A DNA stretch of 64,000 nucleotides, from the NCBI RefSeq assembly GCF_029784135.1, contig NC_073745.1:41930420-41994419 (forward strand), read 5' to 3'. The translations under genes and the position numbers were made by a program. The notes beneath the pieces were generated by a model, which saw only the letters and a program-made list of their open reading frames with translations, was not told where the DNA came from and did no database searches. The first letter of the stretch is position 1; the number at the start of each line of letters is the position of its first letter. Below are positions 32,592-44,500 of the stretch, piece after piece. The stretch is from Toxorhynchites rutilus septentrionalis (lineage: Eukaryota; Arthropoda; Insecta; Diptera; Culicidae).

Positions 32592-32838
32592 CAATCGCAA
32601 CGGGTGACCTCATCGTTCCGCACCTTGAGCCGAAAGGTCGCAACAGCCGGCCAAACGGTGAAAAAGACCCTAGGCAAATCAGACATTTTATGCGGAAGCG
32701 TCACTCCCGGCCGACCGTATTTGAGTAGCTGCTGGTAAGATGCCGGTAAAAAACAACTTTCCGCGACATTCTGATCAAAATGGATGACGAGACCTACATG
32801 ACGCTAGGCGACAAGGACTGGAAGGAGACCGGGTACTA
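32592..32838 (+). pseudogene. DD37E-type mariner fragment
   Basis: A degraded transposase region that ends in KMDDETYMTLGDKDWKE, the first Asp block of DD37E mariners. It is cut by the Tc1 element that follows. Confidence 0.6.
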
Positions 32839-32840
32839 TA

Positions 32841-34024
32841 CACTCTGTCCAACTTTTATAAGACCAGGTAATGATCCTGTTGCTTTGTGTCATTGTAAAC
32901 AAACAATGCTTCAATTTATATTCTAGCGTGTGGGTATTGGTGACTACCATACACTGCATGATTTACATATTTGTGTGTACATGCACTGAGCGTAAACGAA
33001 TGTTTTTGTATTTTTCAAGTGTCAGATTTCTATAAGACCAGTTACATTTTCCGTTGTTTTAGTTGTTATTTTGATCAATAAATCTGGAAAATTCCAAAGA
33101 GAAAAGTGCTCACGGAGTGAGAAGATAGACAAATCGATGCATTTCACCAAGAAAATGTTGGTATCAGAGAAATTACTTGTCGGATTGGACGATCCCATCA
33201 AGTAGTGCTCAATTATTTGGCGAATTCTCAAGGATGCGGTAAGAAGGAGAGATCTTCACGTAAATCGAAGCTCTCTGACCGGGAAAAGCGGGATATAGCT
33301 AGAACAGCTTCGAATACCTCAAAATCGTTTATGCAAATAAAGCAATGTTTCAATTTTAATGTTACTCGGGTGGAAATTCGTCAAGTTTTGGTATACAATC
33401 TTCACATAAAGAGGGCTTCTAAGGTTGTAGCTCCTTATCTTCCACCATCTTACATCGGAGGACGTCTGAGTTTTGCCAAAGCTCACATGAACCGACAGTG
33501 GGACATGGTATGTTGTGACAAAGAATGTTTCGAAAAGAATAAATTTTGCTATATACCATAACGAAAAGTTCTTCAATGTATAGGCTACCTTCACTGACGA
33601 AAAAAAAATCAATTTGGATGGTCCTCATGGTTTCAACGGGTACTGGTGTGATTTACGGAAGAAGGAACAGTATTTTTCAACCAGGAATTATGGTGGATGC
33701 TCGTGCATGGTTTGGGCGGGATTCTGTGCAAACGGAAAGCTCAAGATAGTTCTCACATCATTCAAGGATTACATACATGTTCTGGAATTCTCTCTCCTAC
33801 CGTTTTTGCGTGGACATTGTCACAAAAAAATCATATTCCAGCAAAACAATAAGGACCAAAAACTATTTTTTGGACTGGCCGGCTCGCTCTCCAGACTTGG
33901 ATCGTGTAGAAAATCTTAGGGGGATCCTTGTACGCAGAATCTACATTGAGGGAAAACGGCACACCACGATTGAAGAGCTCAACGAAACATAATCAGGGTG
34001 ATCCTATAGAAGTTGGACAGGGTG
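32841..34024 (+). mobile_element. Tc1-like transposon with inverted ends
   Basis: The ends are CACTCTGTCCAACTTTTATA and the inverse CACCCTGTCCAACTTCTATA, with TA at 32839-32840 and 34025-34026. Length is 1184 bp. Confidence 0.9.
33110..33992 (+). pseudogene. Tc1-like transposase, mutated
   Basis: A helix-turn-helix region (ENVGIREITCRIGRSHQVVL, from about 33150) continues into the ORF 33205-33561, which ends early. It resumes with FTDEKKINLDGPHGFNGYWC and GGCSCMVWAGFCANGKL. The second catalytic Asp region reads IIFQQNNKD instead of FQQDNA, so the Asp is replaced by Asn. A deletion follows, then DWPARSPDLDRVENLRGIL with the Glu. It is inactive. Confidence 0.88.
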
Positions 34025-34225
34025 TATTTGAGTTACTAATTATAAAATAAATTAAAATATTGATTTTTTTTAGAATAATGGTTAACAGTCATGTTTTTTT
34101 TCCTACTACAGACAGAGGTGTTTTTCAACGATTTAAATATTGAATAGCATAATATTAGGTTGGAGGGAAAAAATCCATTTTTTTTGCGTGAAATTCAAAA
34201 CTTTGTTTGAGATGTCCATTTGAGA

Positions 34226-34500
34226 TGACCAATTGTCCCTTCCTTCTTTTTTGAATTGAAGGAACTTTAATTGAAAAATCATTCGCCTCTAGCCCTGATA
34301 AAGGTCCTTGAGGAACACTCTACTTCTAACTTCTTCTTAACCTGTATTGAGAAAGACAAATTCATTCTCGTTCGACACTCGCCGGCAACTATGTTGCTTC
34401 GATGATCATCAAACGATGAGACTTGAAAATTTTGCCTTACTGCTACGTTAGTTGCTCATTCTGGTCGGCACAGTTTGAAGAGCACATGTTCGACCAATCT
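34226..34500 (+). repeat. Direct repeat, copy 2
   Basis: Partner of 31738-31990. The following ~190 bases (34500-34690) have one short open frame ending KAAQQDIEAFL with no recognised domain. Confidence 0.65.
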
Positions 34501-34849
34501 TTCCCTCGGGGATTGCGGTGGACGGGGATATAACAGTATAGAGTGCCAGCCGGAAGTTGCCGTCATCATCAAAAAGTATCACGCGAAGGAAAATGTGGTC
34601 TTTCGGCCGGATATGGGCTTAGCCAAGGCTCCGGCCAATTGCCGTAAGGCCGCTCAGCAAGACATCGAAGCATTTTTGTAGAAGGAATAATATACGTAAG
34701 ATTTTAGGAAGATTTGTTTCATTATCTTTTGTGTTTTTCTCATCGCCATCCGAAACTAATCCATTTTTTAATGTATGCTTTCAAATATCATCCCACAATG
34801 TATCCAAAAACATTCGAACAGAAACACCGTTTGTCGTTTAACTAAAATA

Positions 34850-34855
34850 TTTATT
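34850..34855 (-). promoter_or_regulatory. Candidate polyadenylation signal AATAAA for the DPP4-like gene
   Basis: This is the first canonical AATAAA downstream of the stop codon on the minus strand, about 600 bases after it. A weaker ATTAAA lies closer, at 35047-35052. Confidence 0.3.
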
Positions 34856-35314
34856 TCCAACATGTATTCTACAAACCTTGACTTTTGGTCTGCCTGTATC
34901 ACGGTTCGCTCTGATAAACATGAATCCTGTTCTTCAATCAACATCAAAACTGTGTTCAAAAGAAGTGAAATATACTAAATACATGTATATGAAGTAACAA
35001 ACAATATAACTTTGCACATCCATTCTGAATACTGACTAGTATTATTTTTTAATCTTATCTTTACAATTGGCTAATGACATTGGTTCGGCCTTGTGCTGCT
35101 GAATTGGACTCTAAACAGGTTTGATGTGTACTTTACACACTTCATATTGAAACTGGCAAGACGTTAATTCATGGTTTTGAATGTAAATCACAATCCGGCA
35201 CGGTAACGAAACGGATTTTCATATTTACAGTCACTTGATTGCAGTATTTACAAGAGTAAAACTCTCTCCCCTTCCCCCACTTCCTCACTGCCACACGCTT
35301 TCGGAGGGCTGTTG

Positions 35315-35340
35315 GCTGCTGCTGCTGCTGCTGCTGCTGT
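35315..35340. repeat. CTG/CAG trinucleotide microsatellite
   Basis: About eight consecutive gct/ctg units lie in the predicted 3' untranslated region of the DPP4-like gene. Confidence 0.9.
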
Positions 35341-35449
35341 TATAATCGCACTGCTCACAGAATACCGAATAAGTCTTTTGCGGTGGAGGATTTTCGTTTG
35401 CCGGTAGGAAGTACATCTCGTGCTCGCTCTGATCGACCAGAAGCCTATG

Positions 35450-35548
35450 CTAGTCCTGCTGGTCGAAACAGTCGCTGAAGAAACGACCAAGAGTGTGATA
35501 CAGATGAGGGCGCACCCCAGCCAGGCTGTGATCCTCATCGGGATAGCT
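35450..35548 (-). CDS. DPP4-like exon 6: catalytic histidine and stop
   Basis: The last coding exon follows a 62 bp intron (acceptor acccatag). It encodes [20 protein letters not shown] and a short tail ending FDQQD, then TAG. His775 in DEDHSL completes the triad. Confidence 0.94.
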   Translation of the reverse strand, partial: SYPDEDHSLAGVRPHLYHTLGRFFSDCFDQQD

Positions 35549-38500
35549 CTATGGGTGAAAATTTGTTATAATGAAATGTGGGTTTGTCTTTCCATAATTT
35601 TAAAATTTACCACTTGTTTGAACATAATATCATGGGTCTCGAGGGCTCGTGACAGCTGCATTGCCTGCTGGAAGTGAACATTATCATCGTACGTTCCGTG
35701 GATCAACATGTATTTTCGATTCCTGAAGTTCTCAAACAGCGCCGTTAGTCGCGACTGTTCGTAGCCTCTCTTGTTGTCTGTCAACGTTGGCAAGCCCATG
35801 TACCGCTCCGTGTATATTGAATCTGCAAAAAAAAACGGTCGTGTTATCAATAGATCTACTGAGGGTGAAAACGTTCTTTCTACCGTAGAATGTCCAATCG
35901 GTTACCGGAGCGACCGACACGGCACACTTGAAAACGTGCTGCTCATCTTTGGCTAGTGCCATCGCGGAAGCATATCCGCCGTAGCTCCATCCCCAGATGG
36001 CAATTCGCGAAGGATCGATGAAGTTGAGTTTCTCAGCTAGCTTCTGAGAGGTCGTGATCTGATCTTCGATTTCCACTGTACCCAGTTTGCGATAGAGCTG
36101 GAACAGTAGCTTATCCCCTCGCAGTCCCGAGCCGCGTCCGTCAATTTTGGCATAAACCACCGACCGGTTTGAGCTCATGTGGTGACCCCAGCCCACAGAC
36201 CAAGAGCTGGTTACCGAATAGGAGTTCGGTCCACCGTATACATCCACCAGCATAGGGTATTTGGTTTTCCCGCTCAAGTCTGCTCCGGGTGGAACCAGAA
36301 GCATAACCATCGAAGTGAAACCATTGCCAAGGTCGATTTCGTGGTACTGAACCTCTGGAAGGACCTTCCCCTGCAAACGATCTCGGAGCTCTGCGTTGGT
36401 TTCTAAAACCATCACCGGTTTGAAGAGAACGGCTGAATTGAAAAAAGAAAAATTATAAAATATGAGCTTCAGTAGTAATTACGAAAGCTTTAGTCCACTA
36501 AACCCACTCTTTCCCAAAAAAAAATGTTTTGGAAACAGGTTATTGAAATCACACAAATCTGTATATAGGCTGACGCCCGCTTTGAAATTTATTAGAGGCG
36601 AATGAACCGCAAAGTTTGAAGCCTCTTAAAAATAAAGAGTGAAATGAAGTGGAATCCATTTAGTTTTAATTACGATGTGACATGCTCTTCTCTCCCAATC
36701 ACATTTCTGAAGGAGGCGATCTGGCGTAGTGGTAACATCCATGCCTCTCACGCTAAAGGTCACGAGTTCAAATCTCACTCCCGACATTCCTCCAAAAATG
36801 GAAGTAAAAGTGACGAACCAGCAAATGAGTTGACAATCACTATAAAACAGATAAAAAAAATCACATTTATTTTCTGCAGCCGGACTGAACGGAGCATTTC
36901 GCGTAAACGAGTATTCGAATTTCGAGTATTCATGATAATTCGATACAGATGGAGGCCATTAACAAGGGATTCGATAGTAGAGAATAAGAAATGTTTGATA
37001 TGGTTTAGAGCAGGGATTCTCAAAATGGTCGATATCGACCCCTTGGGGTCAATATCGGTTTCCCAGAGGTCGCAATAAAGGAAACTGATTTTGGGGGTCA
37101 ACGCGGTCGAAACATCGACCTCTATTAATTAACACTAGTTCTAATTTGAAACTTTCAACATACTGTATAAGTTGTGTTACGTGAACCAATGGCTAATATT
37201 TTAGTAGGAAGTATTATTGTTGTTATTTGTATTAATAATAGATAACCCCTTGAATGGAAATGACGAGTCCAGCTCGTCATAAACTTTCCTGAACAAACTG
37301 ACAATGACGAGCTAGACTCGCCAGAAATTTTGGAAGTTTTATGCTTTTCATGAGATCAGTATCTGTAAATCATACCGATCTATTAATTTGATATACTTGT
37401 GTGCATGCTTTTAGAAAAGTTTAAAAAAAAATTAAAAAACGTCTGCCAGAGCAGTGCTGACTAAAAAAATCGTTCAAGGGGTTAATTACACTTGATATTC
37501 ACTGAATGTTATGTCTATTTATTGATGAGAAATTGTTCTCAAATTTACTCAATTAACTAACCGCACAGTGTTTGAATTGATAAGTATTTTGTATGAATAA
37601 AGTAAAGATGAAATTTTAAAAGAAATTTGGCTATAGGGTTTGATGGTACTACTTCATCCTGGAAAAGAGGTCTCTTGTCCAAAATAGTTTGAAAATCCCT
37701 GGTTTAGAGGATATTTCGCCACATCGAGGAAACCACATTGATGAAATCAGCATTCATGAAATCAGTTGTTCACGAATGCAGCAATTGATCTTCGTTTCCA
37801 ATTAATGGGTAGGGGGTATTATTTGTGCTGCGTATTTCCGAAGAGGAATCCATTCCATTCCATTTGATGGTAATCATTTTATACAAAGAATAACATGTCC
37901 AAGAGTTATAGACTTGCTATTTATTTATACAAAAAAAGACGGGTGGGTAATGTCGGGGACATAACCGGAGTGACGTAGGACTATACAAAGGGGACAGCTT
38001 TTGTTAAATATATATTTTAAATATATTGTTTTATTTTCTTCTCCTACGTGAATACCTACCTATCTACCAGAAAAATGGATTAGTTTACTGTTTACTCTTT
38101 ATGAATATGTTGATGGTTCTGAAAAGAACCTTTGGTGTTGTGTTTTTGTTATCACTCGATATTCCCATCTTGTTCGGTTAAACCTTCCTGTTTAGCTATT
38201 GCGTTTGCCACTCGCCACAGCTTTCATAGTTGGAAAATTTCTTCCCATCCAGCTTGTGACATATTGTTCAGTAAATTACATTTAATGCGACGTGCCGGAG
38301 AAACACTTTGCCACTCACTGAAACTAATTGTTGCCTTGATGAGCGCCGAACCGAAGCTGCTCTGTTCTTGATGCGGGTTTTCTGATTGTCGTGAGCAGCT
38401 TTGCAAGCCAACTCGAGCACTCCGACGGCCGAAAATCTATAATCGCTGTTAGGTATACTGGTGCTTCGGCACCAATCCGTTCGGCCTAGTTACCCTTGCG

Positions 38501-41500
38501 GAGCAATCAGTGAATGCGACCAGCAGGGAACTGGAGACCTGCACGGTTCGAGTGAGACTTTGCCTTTCCCTTAACTTGTCCTCCTTTGTTACGTCCACGA
38601 TGCCGATGCCGTACAACCTCACGGGTTTACGGTTTGAAAGAAAATAAGATATTTTTTTGGGGTCCGCGTGTGTTATACTCAAGCGGTACACACTCACAGG
38701 ATAGAGACAAATCGGCAGACTCAGCCAGAGGGGCGAGTCCAACGAGACGAACGAATGAGCGTTAAAAGGGAGCGATGGCAAAAAAATACATTCATTACGA
38801 TTTGTTCGCTCGTTGGATTCACATGCAGGCTAAAAAGGGTCCTTTTCAGGATCACAAAATTATCTTCAATCTAAAGAGTTTATTGTTTTGTTATCACTCG
38901 ATATCCCCATCTTGTTCGGCTAAACCTTTCTGTTTAGCGATTGCATTTGCCACTCGCCACAGCTTTCACAGTTGGAAAATTTCTTCCCATCCAGCTTGTA
39001 ACATATTTTACAGTAAATTACATTCAATGGCACGTCGCATTACCACCACTCAGTATCGGATTGGAGGTAATTTTAACCTGTAATTGAACATTTGCGATGA
39101 CAGTGGTACAGTGTCGGCTTTCAATGAGGGGTCATAATTTGGACCCCGAACTCTATGTTTACAAAAATGTCCAACTAAATATGTCGCATTACAGGTCCGT
39201 CCAATTAGCTAAATGTCGAGATAAGTGTAAATTACTGTACTTTCAATCTAGAAGCAATTTAAGAGTTGGTGAAAATCAATAAGCTCAGAACAACTGCCAA
39301 ATTCACATACTCATCATATCCTGGCAAACAAATTATGAAAAAATCAATTTGTGTTTTATTATTATTTTGGATATTGTTTTAGAAAGTATTGAACTGTATT
39401 TCCTAAACTCTTTTTTGGAAGGTTTAATGGCCCTGAAAAGCGCCTTGTTTTATGAAATGGTTCCAATTTAGAAAACTTAGTACTCGTGGTTTTGGAAAAA
39501 AAACCATTTCGAACGCCCTCGATGCCGCCTTGTTCTGGATTTGCCACCAAAGCAGTTTGTATAAAGAACAAACTTTTTTCTTCTGCTACCTGATGCCGTT
39601 TTGCGATTGCGTTTGCCACTCGCCACTCGCTGCAACTGCCTGTTGTCTTGATGTCCACCGAACCGAATGTGTTCTGTTCCGAATGCGGGTTTTCTTATCG
39701 TCGCGAGCAGCTTTGCCAGCTAACTCGATCACTTCGGCGGCCGAAACTATATAACGCCGGCTAGGTGGACTGGTGCACTGGTACTAACGCGCTCGGCCTA
39801 GCTACCCTTGCGAGGAACTCCAGACCAACACGGTTCGAGCGGGATTTTGCCTTTCCCTTCACTTTTCCTCCTTTACCATGTCCAGACATGGCTGCTTGGG
39901 TTGGTTTGTTGATGTGTTGTGATGCGAACCGATGTGGTGTACGGTTTGAATGAGAATGATCGTTACGGCAGCGGAGCGGGGATTTTTAAGCTGACTGACT
40001 GGCTCGAGAATTGCGCATGTGTGAGACTGCGACCAATGTTTCGTTCATTTTTTTCTTTTTCCTTTCCAATCGTGCTTCATTCTATTTCGCTGCTGCTCTG
40101 GTTGCCCGTTTTGGTCGGTACGATTTGAGGAGCACAAAATGGACCAATCAAAAATGGGCACATAGTGCATTTTGACAATGCTTGATATTTCACAATTATT
40201 CAATTATTTATCTCAAGAAAAATGGAATGTTATTCATTATGATAGATGCGTAGATATATTTCCTATCAATTGATGCAAAAACCTTTGGGATCTATTGAGA
40301 AATGCTCGAGTTATAAGCGTTCCAAATCTTGCATTTTTTCCTACTTGTTCAGTGCCTAGATTTCCATTTCACCCCCTATATCTTCCGGTTAGACGTAGTC
40401 CTACGTCAAAATGAAATACTAGAATATTTTTTGAATTAGTAATATTATTGTGGTAATCAATTCTACAATTTTTTCATTTTTTACTTATAGTATATGATTA
40501 AATTGTTTTCTAAGAGTCGATATATGCGTGTTGCGTCATAATGACGCGGGTTCGTAGAGATAGGTATATAAGAAATGTTAAGAATGACTATTCATTTCCA
40601 CCCGACGCTCGCCGGCAAACGAAGTTTACTAAACAATTGCTCATACAGGGAGTGGGTGTTGTGAGGAAGGAAGAGCGAGCGCAACATTCATGTACCCCGA
40701 TTGGAAGCGACAGATATTTTGTCTATTAAAAATGGTATACAAATCACACATAAAGAGACGGGAGAGTGAGAATTTATGATAAGCAATGTAGCAGGTTTTT
40801 CATTAAACACTTGTCATCTTTTTTTTATAAAACATAGATAAAACACTTCGATTTCTCTACGAAAAATGTAACGAAAAATTAAGGGATTTCAAATTCATAT
40901 TACTAAACATATATTATTGCTATATATAGAATCACGTTGCATCGAAGAGCGATGCATATATACTCCGAATATCGGTAGTAACTTTTAATAATTATTAAGC
41001 GTTGCGCGTTCATGTACTTCACCATGATGAAAATATTGACAGAAAAAATGTCTTAAAGGTTCGTTCACACGAAGACAATCATGTGAAAGCGGAGAATAAA
41101 TTTTGCACCAGTTCTGCGTGACAAGTTCAGTTCTGCAAACAGAATGTTCTACGGCGTTGTCGAAGCAAACGACAATCTAGCTTTGCTAGCCGTGTCTTCC
41201 ATCACCCGCATATTAATCATGACTGAGATGAAATTTCAAGGAGGTATATTTGTCATTTCAATAACTTATTGTTGTTGTAGACATTTTATCTTTCGAATGA
41301 GGGAATAATCATGTCACATCGTTCAGTCGACAAAGACTTTGTGCTTCCAACGTAAAGCTCTCGTTTTCGAAATTCCCCCCTAACATTCATTTATCGATTC
41401 ATTGCGAATTGATTCAGATGCAACTTCAAACAAATGATCGCAATAACAACGTTAGTCCTACGTCAACCTTGCAGTTATACCACAGATATTTCCCGTTCCC

Positions 41501-44500
41501 ATGTGACCTTATTATAGAAGATTGTACTAGCAGTTTGAATCAAACTCACATTTATTGACGAAACTCCATTCGAGCATCTCGCTCTGCGGAACGCCCGGTC
41601 CTTTCGCTTCCAGAACCATGTAGTTACCCTTCTTGCTCATCTGCGCCTTAAAGTAGGACTGCTTCGGACTGGACCCGACAGCACAGCTTAAACACTGCGG
41701 TTTAGCACCCGGTTCTCCCAAAACCGCATAAATGTGCAACACGTGCGATTCTTGCTCCGTGTTGGCTGTGTAGAATATCAAATTGGTCTCGAGGTCCCAC
41801 TTCAGGATATCCTGAACGACGTACTTTCCGCTAGTGATCGCCACACTAGTTTTACTCGTGGTGGAAATCATGGTGATGTGATGGTAACCCCCAGCCTCCG
41901 CCTGCTCCTGGGAACTAATGATCACAAACTGCGACCCATCCTTGTTAAAGATAGGAGCACTGAACAGCTCTAACCAACCTCCGTTGGCTTTAATGTCCTG
42001 TATCTCCAGACAATTGTTTTTCTCGTCGCATGATGTGATTATGGCCTGATTTTGTACCCGATTCTTCCAAATCGATATAACACGATTGTTGGTGGCCCAT
42101 CCGACAGATGTTATGATGTGATCTCTCTCAGCAGTCACCAAAGCTGCCGGAGGGTTGATTTCGACCATAACCTTCGGAGTGGTCAGATCAACTTGATAAA
42201 GATTAACCTCGGGATTTGGGGTTCCTGCTTTCGGATAGTGTAATGCCAGCTCGTGTGGATATTGGAACTCAGGAACACCAGGTGGACCATAGATCGGAAT
42301 TTTCATCAGTCGAGTATTAACGTCGTTGAACTTCATGAATGCAATTTTCTGGCCATCCGGCGAAAACCACGTCGCAATGTTTGTGGAGAGGACCTCCTCC
42401 TCGTAGACCCAATCCGGAATGCCGTTGTAAACGCTTGGAGCGCCGTCGCTGGTTATCTGCACTTCCGGTGCGTCCGGTGATGCTTTGTAGTAAAGGTTGT
42501 TGAGATGAACGAAGATGAATGAGTTCCCTACCGGACTCCACTCGACAACATTGAGGGCTTTCTGTAAATAATGGAAAATTGAGCATAATGCAGTTGTCAT
42601 TGAATCATTTTACCCATTACCCTCACACCACCAACGTTTATCGGAATAACTTTGTTCTTTTCCTGCAAATCCACTATATCGTAGACCGCCAGGAAGCTAT
42701 GCCGAAAGATTTTACTGTAACCTCGAGCCACCAGCAAGTACCGCTCATCGGCTGACAGATCGAACTTGAATCCCTGCAGCAGCTCCTCGTGGTCCAGCCC
42801 GAGCAGTGTCTTCGTCTCGTTCGTTTGGGGGTCATAGGCCAGCACAGCTCCCATCTCGTCCCGCGAGATAACCTTCCCGCTGGGTGACCAAGAGCCACCG
42901 AAGTCACGCGCCACCAGCTTTCCGGTCAGGAAATCCTCCAGCGTGATAGGATCCCCCTTCTGAACGATGCGATCGTTATCGCCATTGGTGGTCTCGCTCG
43001 CGCCGGTGAACACTATGATAAGCGTAACCACTATCGCAAGTGCAATGGCAATCACTCCGCCCGTTAGCAGGAACTTTTTAAGGTTACGTTTCTTCGATCC
43101 GACCAGCTCCTGGGGATGAAAAAAAAAGAAGAACGATAAGCGATTTGGACACGTGTACGGACTACTTAGAAACAAGCTTTCAGCAGTAATTTAGTAGCTC
43201 ATTGTGTCATTAAGATAAGCATTGAAATTTCTAATCAAATCATCAATTAGCGACTGTACCAGACAAATGAATTGTTTTCCAGATAGTAAAACTTTTATCA
43301 GCCCGATTATAAATTAGCAATTTGGTTTATCATCAGGCATATGCTGCAGTGTATATTGTGTGGTCTATAAACGTCAGCTGTTGTGTATTGAACGTATTGA
43401 CAAGGTTTATGACTACCAATTAGCTACGTGAGTTGTGATAAAGTAAAACAAAAAATTGTGATGGGTTGTATCTAGCACACGACCGCATTTTCGACGTAGA
43501 ACTACGGAATTATATTAAATATATTAAATAATATTATTTTAGAATGCATCGAAATTTTTAAAATAACTTCTTAGTTATTTAGTTATTTTTACTACTTCAG
43601 TAGAAAAAATTTCTATTTGAAATTTGAGCAATTTAAAACTGCCTTCGGGCCTGGTAAACTGATAGAGAATAATATGCCTCCTTAAATGAATCGCTACCAG
43701 ATGTCGACACTGTAGATCTACATTAGGGTGCCAATGAATGTATGGGAAAAATTGACCCCAAAATTTCAAAAAGCCATCTCATACAAAATGTTCACCACCT
43801 CAGAAAAACACCCTATGCAAAATTTCGGTTTAATCGGGCTTAAGGCAGTATTCTAGTCTAGAAATTTTAAAAAAATCTTTAAAAATCATATTTCTGTAGT
43901 TTAGGCGTTCAAGAATATACCCTAGAGAGAACTTATCGAAAATCCCATTATTTACCGAGTTATTGCCGTACCAGGTTAGATACCGCATCTCTTAAATGGC
44001 TCTATTAAGAGATGCGGTATCTAACCTGGTATGGCAACAACAACAACTTCAAACGCGTTTTTCTCGAAACTAGTTTCTTCAAACTGGCGTACACGATATA
44101 TCACGGTCTACTGAACCGATTCATGTTGAACTTATATGAATAGAATCTGTGTGCATCTCTTTATCGCATGAACCTCTAAAAAATTATATTAGGGGCTGTC
44201 CACAAACCACGTGGACAGAAAAAGCACGATTTTATACTCCCCCTACCCCTCCGTGGACAAGCGTGGACATTTTCATACCCTCCCCCTGTTGTCGATGTGG
44301 ACATTTTTCCAGAATAATTTAGGAAATGACATGACTGCGCATAAAAAAAAATATTCGATTTAAGTTTATTTTGTTTCAAATTTTACTAGCTGTACACTGC
44401 CACGCTTTACTGTGGCACATTGAGGTTTTTCGACAGAGAAATAAGTAGCGAAACAAAGCATGTGTTTCATATGAGTTTAATTTGAAATACTTGTAATACT

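Larger units (their letters stand above)
34690..35449 (-). other. Probable DPP4-like 3' untranslated region and downstream flank
   Basis: No coding potential was seen. Reading along the minus strand there is an AGC/CAG run at 35315-35340, then an ATTAAA variant near 35047-35052 and an AATAAA at 34850-34855, either of which could be the polyadenylation signal. The 3' end cannot be fixed without transcript data. Confidence 0.4.
37931..40411 (-). mobile_element. Family A element, copy 3 (inverted, carries H2A sequences)
   Basis: This is an inverse repeat of 23393-25863 along its whole length (2.48 kb) with few differences. For example a 60-codon frame in both copies is identical. Hairpin at 37944-37964; left-end motif at 40392-40411. 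It lies in the 5.1 kb intron of the DPP4-like gene, on the gene's own strand. Confidence 0.87.

Noticed and set aside
34475..34681. 68-codon gene ending KAAQQDIEAFL
   Set aside because: No recognised domain, and it lies next to a repeat copy. It may be a decayed gene piece, but nothing supports a call.
36711..36790. tRNA gene
   Set aside because: A- and B-box-like phrases are present, but the sequence has no acceptor stem, is followed by an A-rich tail and is flanked by target duplications. It is a SINE; the same holds for 2213-2356 and 4467-5385.
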